Source: Bacteroidales bacterium (GTDB taxonomy: Bacteria; Bacteroidota; Bacteroidia; Bacteroidales; Marinilabiliaceae). From it: a stretch of 41,095 nucleotides of DNA. A model generated the notes under the pieces. The model ran no database searches. It was not told where the DNA came from and saw only the letters and a list, made by a program, of their open reading frames with translations. The first letter of the stretch is position 1, and each line of letters opens with the position of its first letter. Shown piece by piece: positions 35,381 through 41,095 of this stretch. Location: NCBI GenBank assembly GCA_017417385.1, contig JAFPZF010000001.1, forward strand, positions 1-41,095, written 5' to 3'. A program made the position numbers and the translations under genes.

Positions 35381-35390
35381 AAGGAGGTGG
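35381..35390 (+). promoter_or_regulatory. strong Shine-Dalgarno before GNAT gene
   Basis: AAGGAGGTGG directly follows the lipase stop and ends 4 bases before the ATG at 35395. Strong Shine-Dalgarno sites are rare in Bacteroidetes, so this one stands out and fixes the start. Confidence 0.5.
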
Positions 35391-35394
35391 AACT

Positions 35395-36525
35395 ATGATA
35401 GAGGTTAAGAAAGTCGGGATGGATTCGGGCCTGGTGTCGATGTTCCACAGGTTGCCGTATGACATATATGCGAAGGACCCGATGTGGGTCCCGAGCGATC
35501 CGACAATAGAGGCGGAGCTATATGAGAAGAAGCACAATCCGGCGCTAGAGTTCTCGTTTGCGGAGCGGTGGGTAGCCATCAGGGATGGGAAGTGCGTCGG
35601 GAGAGTCAGTGCGATAGTCAACCGCAGGTGGATAGAGAAGACCGGGGACCCCGTCGGGAGGCTATGCCGGTATGATTCGATAGACGACCAGGAGGTTGCG
35701 CGGGCGCTACTCTCGGCGGCGGAGGACTGGCTAGTGGCGCGAGGAATGGAGCAGGCTGTCGGGCCGCTTGGATTCTCAAATCTCGACCCATGCGGTATCA
35801 CGATAGAAGGCTTTGACAAGCCGGCGACGCTCGGGTCCACCCATACGCGGGACTATTACGAGAAGCTGTGGCTCGGAAGCGGTTATGAGCCCATGCAGGA
35901 CTGGGACGAGTATAGCATAATGCTCGGGGACGACGTCCCGGAGAGCATAGTACAGGCAGCGGACAAGTGCGAGCAGCGGACGACGATCAGGATATCCGAC
36001 CTACAGAACAGGATAGAGATGCGCCAGGTCGGGCGGGAACTGTTTGACCTCTTCGACTTGACATATTCGCCGTTGTTCGGGTCGTATCCGCTCGGTGACA
36101 AGATGCACAAGTATTACGTCGAGCAGTACATGACGTATCTGGATCCGCGATACATATACATAGCGAGGGAGAGCGAGGGGCACGGCCACAGGATGGTCGG
36201 GTTCATAGTCGCCATGCCGTCGATAGTGAAGGCGTTGCAGAAGTGCAAGTGGAAGCTATTTCCGACGGGATGGTGGACGCTGATGAGGGCAATGCATCAT
36301 CCGAAGATAGTCGAGATATTGCTGGCAGCTGTGCATCCGGAGGTGCGTCAGCTCGGAGTATTGCCGATGATGATACGGCGTCTTCTGAGCAGATGTGTCC
36401 AGGACGGAGTGCATGAAGTCCAGACGACGGCGATATTGGACGGTAACAGCAAGGCCATCAGTTCCGTCATGCATTTTGACGCCAAGCCACGACGGAGGAA
36501 GAGGTGCTACGTAAAGAACCTATAG
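35395..36525 (+). CDS. GNAT-like N-acetyltransferase family protein
   Basis: A 376-residue cytoplasmic protein of the large two-lobed GNAT-like family found in Bacteroidetes. Residues 10-160 have the N-lobe (DPMWVPSDPTIEAELYEKKHNP, AIRDGKCVGRVSAIVNR). Residues 190-376 have the second lobe with VGFIVAMPSIVKALQK and the acetyl-CoA-type segment AAVHPEVRQLGVLPMMIRRLL, then AILDGNSKAISSVM. Substrate is unknown. It lies 14 bp after the lipase gene and 10 bp before the HAD gene, so the three are probably co-transcribed. Confidence 0.8.
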   Translation: MIEVKKVGMDSGLVSMFHRLPYDIYAKDPMWVPSDPTIEAELYEKKHNPALEFSFAERWVAIRDGKCVGRVSAIVNRRWIEKTGDPVGRLCRYDSIDDQEVARALLSAAEDWLVARGMEQAVGPLGFSNLDPCGITIEGFDKPATLGSTHTRDYYEKLWLGSGYEPMQDWDEYSIMLGDDVPESIVQAADKCEQRTTIRISDLQNRIEMRQVGRELFDLFDLTYSPLFGSYPLGDKMHKYYVEQYMTYLDPRYIYIARESEGHGHRMVGFIVAMPSIVKALQKCKWKLFPTGWWTLMRAMHHPKIVEILLAAVHPEVRQLGVLPMMIRRLLSRCVQDGVHEVQTTAILDGNSKAISSVMHFDAKPRRRKRCYVKNL

Positions 36526-36535
36526 GGGAAGAGAA

Positions 36536-37192
36536 GTGCTAGTAATATTTGATTTTGACGGGACGCTATGCGACACGCGCTCGACCATAGTCACGACGAT
36601 GAGGAGGACCATGGAGGAGATGTCGATAGAAGTCGCGACAGAGGAGCGATGTGCGTCGACGATAGGGCTTAAGCTGGCGGACTGCTTTCGGGCGATATAT
36701 CCAGACATGACAGAGGAGCGGGCCGAGGAGTGTGCGACCACATACAGAAGAATATTCGAGGAGAGCAAGAGGGCGATAAAGCCGGGGCTCTTCCCGCATG
36801 TCTATGAGACCATAGTCAAGTTAGTAGAGGCGGGCCACAGGATAAGCATAGCGTCGTCGAGGAGCGAGAAGTCGCTAAGGGAGTTCGTCGAGGAGACGGG
36901 GCTCGAGGGGAAAATATGCTACGTCGTCGGGGCGGACAATGTCGAGAAGGCTAAGCCGGACCCCGAGCCAGTATTGAAGACATTGGCGGCGCTCGGCGAG
37001 GAGGCGGAGAATGCGATAGTCGTCGGCGACATGCCAGTCGACATCATAATGGGGCAGCGAGCGGGAGTCAGGACGATAGGAGTCACATACGGCAATTCGT
37101 CGAGGGAGGAGTTAGAGGGAGCCGGGGCGGAATGGGTAGTCGACGACATAGCGACCGTCGTCGGGATAGTAGAGAGCATCGGGGGAAGGTAA
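36536..37192 (+). CDS. HAD-family phosphatase (phosphoglycolate phosphatase-like)
   Basis: A 218-residue cytoplasmic enzyme with a GTG start. HAD motif I is FDFDGTLCDT (6-14), motif II is IASSRSEKSL, motif III Lys is in EKAKPDPEPV and motif IV is VVGDMPVDIIMGQRAG. The alpha-helical C1 cap between motifs I and II is as in Gph/PGP-type phosphatases. It hydrolyses a small phosphate ester; phosphoglycolate is the usual guess. Last gene of the lipase-GNAT-HAD run. Confidence 0.88.
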   Translation: MLVIFDFDGTLCDTRSTIVTTMRRTMEEMSIEVATEERCASTIGLKLADCFRAIYPDMTEERAEECATTYRRIFEESKRAIKPGLFPHVYETIVKLVEAGHRISIASSRSEKSLREFVEETGLEGKICYVVGADNVEKAKPDPEPVLKTLAALGEEAENAIVVGDMPVDIIMGQRAGVRTIGVTYGNSSREELEGAGAEWVVDDIATVVGIVESIGGR

Positions 37193-37302
37193 ACCGCAAA
37201 GGGGCGGTCGGGAGCGTAGGTAAAAAGCGGAAAAAGAGAGGGAAGGCGTGAGGGAATGTACCAAAGAAGTCGGATGAAAAGTTCTATTTGACCAAAAATC
37301 AT

Positions 37303-37310
37303 TAACTTTG
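37303..37310 (+). promoter_or_regulatory. -7 box TAACTTTG for DUF4494-POT-era run
   Basis: TAACTTTG lies 30 bp before the ATG at 37341. The next two genes follow with gaps of 11 and 6 bp and no further -7 box. Confidence 0.65.
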
Positions 37311-37340
37311 CGGTGCAATTCAAAAATGACAGAATAACGA

Positions 37341-37850
37341 ATGAAAACATTGTTCGAGTGTACAGTCCGGTATTCCAAGGCCATGGAGGGGACTGATACA
37401 CAGAAGCGAGTGAACGAGGTGTACTTGTTTGACGCTTTGACTTATACCGAGGCTGAGAAGTTGGCCTACGAGAGACTACAGGAGGTCATATCGACAGAGT
37501 TTCAGGTGACAGGCATAAGGAAGGCACGGTATGCTGAGGTGTTGCCAAACGAGGTAGGTGGATACTGGTACAAGGTGAAGACACAGTTCATCTGTGTCGA
37601 CGAGAACAATGGCAAGGAGAAGAGAGTGTCTCAGATGGTATTGACACTGGCGGAGAACATCAAGGATGCGATAGAGAGGACGGAGAAGGAGATGGGTGAT
37701 ACGCCAGACTTCATGGTAAAGGCGGTTAACGAGTCGCCGATACTCGATTTCTTCCCGTACATGAGTCGTGAGGAAGTCCCTGCGGACAGGGAGGTCGGCA
37801 GAAGGCCGGCGACGCCAGAAGAATTAGAAAGGGCAAAGAATCAGAAGTAG
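37341..37850 (+). CDS. DUF4494 domain protein
   Basis: A 169-residue cytoplasmic protein matching the Bacteroidetes-specific DUF4494 pattern: LFECTVRYSKAMEGTDTQKRVNE, YLFDALTYTEAEKLAYERL, GYWYKVKTQFICVDENNGKEKR and VKAVNESPILDFFPY. Its function is not established. It shares a promoter with the peptide transporter and era that follow. Its codons are less skewed than those of the neighbours, which may reflect higher expression. Confidence 0.88.
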   Translation: MKTLFECTVRYSKAMEGTDTQKRVNEVYLFDALTYTEAEKLAYERLQEVISTEFQVTGIRKARYAEVLPNEVGGYWYKVKTQFICVDENNGKEKRVSQMVLTLAENIKDAIERTEKEMGDTPDFMVKAVNESPILDFFPYMSREEVPADREVGRRPATPEELERAKNQK

Positions 37851-37861
37851 AAAAAAAGAAA

Positions 37862-39505
37862 ATGGCAGGAACGAAACATCCGAGTGGGCTTTATTTGCTC
37901 TTCGTGACAGAGATGGCGGAGCGATTCTCGTATTACGGGATGAGGGCTCTTTTCGTATTGTATCTTGTGGCGGCGTTCTTCACGGGCGCGGAGGCATCGG
38001 AGATATATGGTTCGTACACAGGACTCGTGTACTTGACGCCGCTGATAGGCGGTTACATAGCAGACAGGTATTGGGGCAACAGGAAGTCCATCATAGTCGG
38101 TGCGTTGCTGATGGCGCTGGGACAGTTCCTGATGTTTGCGTCGGCATGCTTCGTGAAGCAGTCCATATTTGAGGAGAACGGGGCGATAGACCCGAGCGTC
38201 GACAACACATTGTCAATCTTCCTATTGATGTGTGGACTTGTCGGGCTGATACTCGGCAATGGATTTTTCAAGCCGAACATCTCGACAATGGTAGGTGACC
38301 TCTATGAGGCGCATGACACGAGGAAGGACTCAGCGTTCACAATCTTCTACATGGGCATCAATGTCGGTGCGTTCATAGCGCCGTTCATCTGTGGCACACT
38401 TGGCGAGGGCAGCTGGCATGACTTGTCGCCGTTCAAGTGGGGCTTCTTCTGTGCAGGCGTAGCGATGTTGTTCTCGCTCGTCGTCTTCGTGAAGTACAAG
38501 GACAAGTATCTCGTGACGCCGGAGGGACTGGCGATAGGCTTGCCACCGGCACAGTCGGAGCTCAGGCATGAGAAGGAGGTCGAGGCTCACAGGCTCAAGG
38601 CCGACGAGAATATCGAGACCGTGAAGAACTCGCCAGTCAGGTTGTGGGGCTCGGCGATAGCGTCAGTCGTCTTGTTCGTCGTCTTCGCATTCTGGGGATA
38701 CATTGAGGCTGCCATCAAGGGAGCGGACACCGCTAATATCGTAGTGACAGCAAACGACTACATCTCCGCGTTAATATACTCGCTAGCGATAACGTTGCCG
38801 ACGTTCATCATCACAGACAGGGGCCTTACAGTACAGGAGAAGAAGCATATCGGCGTCATATACATCATAGCGTTGTTCGTCATCTTCTTCTGGTCGGCAT
38901 TCGAGCAGGCAGGTTCGTCGCTGACGATCTTTGCGGACAAGCAGGTCGACAGGACGATAGGAAACTTTGAGTTCAAGACCACGTGGTTCCAGTCCATCAA
39001 CCCAGTTGTCGTCGTCACGTTTGCGCCGATACTTGCAGCGCTGTGGTCGTTCCTCGGCAAGAAGGGCCTCGAGCCGGCGAGCCCAGTGAAGCAGGCGATA
39101 GGCTTGTTGCTTCTCGGCATAGGTTATCTCGTGATAGCCTTTGCGACGAAGGGTGTAGAGCCGGGAGTCAAGATCTCCATGTTCTGGCTCGTAGCGTTGT
39201 ACTTCATACACACCATGGGTGAGCTGTCGCTTTCGCCGATAGGCCTCTCGATGGTGAACCAGTTGGCGCCGGCACGTTTTGCGTCGCTGTTGATGGGCGT
39301 ATGGTTCATGAGCAATGCGGCGTCGAACATCTTGGCGGGCAAGCTGGCGACATTGTTGCCAGATGGCAAGGGAGGAAGTCAGTCGTTCCTCGGCATCGAG
39401 ATAGCGACGCTTGACGACTTCTTCATGCTGTTTGCAATCATGGCATGCGTGGCGTCGGTCGTATTGTTCGCACTGTGCCCAGTGTTGAAAAGGATGATGA
39501 AATAG
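37862..39505 (+). CDS. POT-family proton-coupled oligopeptide transporter
   Basis: A 547-residue inner-membrane protein with about 14 hydrophobic helices. The POT motif EMAERFSYYGMRALFVLYL (about 17-35) carries the conserved E-X-X-E-R-F, and the second signature is FTIFYMGINVGAFIAPFICG. Later landmarks are FWSAFEQAGSSLTIFAD and FIHTMGELSLSPIGLSMV. Members import di- and tripeptides with protons. It starts 11 bp after DUF4494 and ends 6 bp before era, so it is in the same transcript as the essential GTPase. Confidence 0.93.
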   Translation: MAGTKHPSGLYLLFVTEMAERFSYYGMRALFVLYLVAAFFTGAEASEIYGSYTGLVYLTPLIGGYIADRYWGNRKSIIVGALLMALGQFLMFASACFVKQSIFEENGAIDPSVDNTLSIFLLMCGLVGLILGNGFFKPNISTMVGDLYEAHDTRKDSAFTIFYMGINVGAFIAPFICGTLGEGSWHDLSPFKWGFFCAGVAMLFSLVVFVKYKDKYLVTPEGLAIGLPPAQSELRHEKEVEAHRLKADENIETVKNSPVRLWGSAIASVVLFVVFAFWGYIEAAIKGADTANIVVTANDYISALIYSLAITLPTFIITDRGLTVQEKKHIGVIYIIALFVIFFWSAFEQAGSSLTIFADKQVDRTIGNFEFKTTWFQSINPVVVVTFAPILAALWSFLGKKGLEPASPVKQAIGLLLLGIGYLVIAFATKGVEPGVKISMFWLVALYFIHTMGELSLSPIGLSMVNQLAPARFASLLMGVWFMSNAASNILAGKLATLLPDGKGGSQSFLGIEIATLDDFFMLFAIMACVASVVLFALCPVLKRMMK

Positions 39506-39511
39506 AGGCGT

Positions 39512-40384
39512 ATGAAATCAGGCTTCGTAAACATAGTAGGCAATCCGAATGTCGGGAAGTCGACGTTGAGCAACAGGCTTGTCGGAGAGCGTCTGTCGAT
39601 AGTGACGAGGAAGGCTCAGACGACGAGGAAGAGGATAATGGGCATAGTCAATGCCGACGACTACCAGATAGTCTTCTCGGACACCCCAGGTGTCTTGAAG
39701 CCGAACTACAAGATGCAGGAGGCGATGCTCAGCTACTCGAAGGAGGCGTTGAAGGATGCCGACGTCCTGCTGTACGTGACCGACGTAGTCGAGAAGCCGG
39801 ACAAGTATGACGACTTCCTGCGGGCCGTCGAGGGGCTTGAGGTGCCGGTGCTGGTCATCATCAACAAGATAGACTTGACCGACCAGAAGGGGCTTGAGGC
39901 GATTGTCGAGTACTGGCATGAGCAGTTGCCGGCGGCGGAGATAATCCCGATCTCGGCGCTCCACGGTTTCAACACCGAGGGCATCATGAAGAAGATCGTT
40001 GATCTCCTACCTGAGGCGGAGCCGTACTTCGACAGGGACCAGTTGACCGACAGGAGTGAGAGATTCTTCGTCACGGAGATAATACGCGAGAAGATACTGC
40101 TCTACTACACCAAGGAGATCCCGTATAGCGTAGAGGTCGAGGTTGATGACTTCAAGGACTATGATGATCATGCGGACATACATGCGACGATACACGTCGC
40201 GAGGGAGTCTCAGAAGGGCATCATCATAGGACATGCCGGTGTAGCGATCAAGAAGCTCGGGATAGTGTCGAGGCGTGACATCGAGAAGTTTCTGGACAAG
40301 AAGGTGAACCTGCAGTTGATGGTGAAAGTCACTAAGGACTGGAGGGACACGGACAAGGCGTTGAAGCAGTTCGGGTACGAGTAA
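39512..40384 (+). CDS. era: GTPase Era
   Basis: A 290-residue cytoplasmic GTPase of normal Era length that helps mature 16S rRNA and assemble the 30S subunit. G1 is GNPNVGKST (10-18), the switch region has TRKAQTTRKRIMG, G3 is DTPGV, G4 is NKIDL and G5 is ISALHG. The C-terminal KH domain has the GXXG loop in KGIIIGHAGVAIKKLG (about 235-250). It is the last gene of its run; array B and a terminator follow in the same direction. Confidence 0.97.
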   Translation: MKSGFVNIVGNPNVGKSTLSNRLVGERLSIVTRKAQTTRKRIMGIVNADDYQIVFSDTPGVLKPNYKMQEAMLSYSKEALKDADVLLYVTDVVEKPDKYDDFLRAVEGLEVPVLVIINKIDLTDQKGLEAIVEYWHEQLPAAEIIPISALHGFNTEGIMKKIVDLLPEAEPYFDRDQLTDRSERFFVTEIIREKILLYYTKEIPYSVEVEVDDFKDYDDHADIHATIHVARESQKGIIIGHAGVAIKKLGIVSRRDIEKFLDKKVNLQLMVKVTKDWRDTDKALKQFGYE

Positions 40385-40389
40385 AGGAA

Positions 40390-40850
40390 GAAACTTCTAT
40401 AAATTGCTTTTTCTGCGTTGGCTTCGCCTTCATTCCTCACGCTCGGAAATAGGAGCAAGCTCCATTGACTAGCGTCTTACTTTCTTACGCTCGGCAATTG
40501 GAACAAGTTCCATTGCACTCGCTTACTCGAAAGTTTGCTCTCGCTTAATCGGAATGTTACACTCAACTTTGAAATCCTCATGTAGCTGCGCTGACCTTTC
40601 TCACGTTAGCTTCGCTGACTTTTCTCACGCTCGGCAGAGTGAACAAGTTCCCTCTGCTCTCGCTTAATCGAAAAGTTCAGCATAACGAGCAAGCTCGTTC
40701 TGCTTTCGCTTAATCGAAAGGTTTCCTACAGTACACTCCGGTATTCAAAGTCTCGAGTGCCTTGGCTTAGCCTCTTGTGCTCACGCTCGGCAACAATAGC
40801 AAGCTCTATTGCACTCGCTTAATCGCACAAGTGAAAAACCTAATTTCTAG
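40390..40850 (+). repeat. hairpin-unit array B (461 bp), nested units
   Basis: Second array, starting 5 bp after the era stop. Closing stems: CATTCC/GGAATG (40431-40436, 40551-40556), which encloses ACTTTC/GAAAGT (40479-40484, 40529-40534); ACCTTTC/GAAAGGT (40594-40600, 40716-40722), which encloses ACTTTTC/GAAAAGT (40618-40624, 40670-40676); and CTTGTG/CACAAG (40774-40779, 40826-40831). Cores include GGAGC-AA-GCTCC, TGGAAC-AA-GTTCCA and AACGAGC-AA-GCTCGTT. Outer stem ACTTTGAA/TTCAAAGT (40566-40573, 40744-40751) is extended by CACTC/GAGTG (40560-40564, 40755-40759). Since it precedes a terminator, it is probably transcribed as the 3' region of the era mRNA. Confidence 0.88.
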
Positions 40851-40866
40851 TAGTCTCCTATAATAT

Positions 40867-40907
40867 AGAAAGTCCGTCCTTTCTGATGAAGAGAGGGCGG
40901 GCTTTCT
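40867..40907 (+). terminator. hairpin terminator after era and array B
   Basis: AGAAAGTCCGTCC (40867-40879) pairs, with two G-T pairs, with GGGCGGGCTTTCT (40895-40907); the loop is 15 bases. The tail GGTTCTT is only moderately T-rich. Confidence 0.7.
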
Positions 40908-40936
40908 GGTTCTTATTGGGGTGCGGAGGGGCGGAA

Positions 40937-40971
40937 CAATTAGCAATTAGCAATGTGCAATTAGCAATAGG
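40937..40971. repeat. AATTAG-type repeat block, copy 3
   Basis: CAATTAGCAATTAGCAATG then TGCAATTAGCAATAGG. It is a variant of the blocks at 23652 and 33741 and, like the latter, it directly precedes a 9-bp tandem array. Confidence 0.65.
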
Positions 40972-41060
40972 CGGAGGTGTCGGAGTTGTCAGAGGGATCA
41001 GAGGGATCGGAGGGATCGGAGTCGTCGGAATCGTCAGAGTCGTCGGAATTGTCGGAGTGT
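40972..41060. repeat. 9-bp tandem repeat array, copy 2
   Basis: About ten imperfect copies of TCGGAGTCG, TCAGAGGGA and TCGGAATTG-type 9-mers, as in the array at 33881-34130. The last 35 bases of the window hold nothing recognised. Confidence 0.85.
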
Positions 41061-41095
41061 AGGGAAGGCCTCACACAGAGTGCACGGAGGCACAG

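Overview
The window looks like chromosome from a member of the Bacteroidales that has a type IX secretion system. Most transcription starts can be tied to the Bacteroidetes -7 box TAnnTTTG. The tmRNA encodes a Bacteroidales-type tag (GETSYALAA). The window also carries porQ, an ABC-F/LysM pair, DUF4494, SpoIIE-TPR and Aas-like fusion genes typical of the order. Prevotellaceae or a relative is my best guess; the family is not proven. The + strand is markedly purine- and G-rich, so + strand genes favour ATA/AGG/GAG codons while - strand genes favour ATC/CGC/CTC.

Layout: 1-505 holds a decayed gene end; 506-903 is ssrA (tmRNA) with its promoter and terminator. 973-6378 (+) carries a carboxypeptidase-regulatory-like protein, a thioredoxin-fold protein without cysteines, a TPR/SpoIIE phosphatase and an FKBP isomerase. 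7375-6431 (-) is a BASS-family transporter. 7504-11656 (+) is a tight cluster porQ / LTA-synthase-like phosphotransferase / U32 peptidase-like protein, followed by a compositionally odd small lipoprotein. 14325-12388 (-) is a lysophospholipid transporter-acyltransferase fusion. 17113-14429 (-) is a GH43 arabinanase with a type IX sorting tail. 23583-17366 (-) is a four-gene operon: STN-esterase, GH95, beta-helix lipoprotein, EEP-family lipoprotein. 23.6-27.6 kb (+) is an accessory patch: AAA-ATPase/PD-(D/E)XK protein, four-helix-bundle protein, a broken BspA-type LRR gene and an intact one. 28961-27675 (-) is a CAT-like acyltransferase. 33678-29284 (-) is a LysM/periplasmic-binding protein plus an ABC-F ATPase. 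34259-40384 (+) carries lipase, GNAT, HAD phosphatase, DUF4494, POT transporter and era.

The most unusual content is non-coding. Two intergenic arrays (28982-29235 and 40390-40850) are built from one modular unit: a mini-hairpin, a closing stem, a constant left arm (CTCACGCTCGG), a palindromic core and a constant right arm (CTCGCTTAATCG). The closing stems, cores and mini-hairpins differ between units but stay complementary. Units are nested inside one another, and one nesting can be read as filled versus empty site between the two arrays. The arrays end in imperfect terminal inverted repeats. The tag-coding part of the tmRNA gene shares the closing stem and both constant arms, without the core. 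A lone right arm sits at 26404. I regard this as a candidate undescribed self-nesting structured repeat or small RNA family. A second intergenic family combines AATTAGG-type repeats with a 9-bp TCGGAGTCG-type tandem array.
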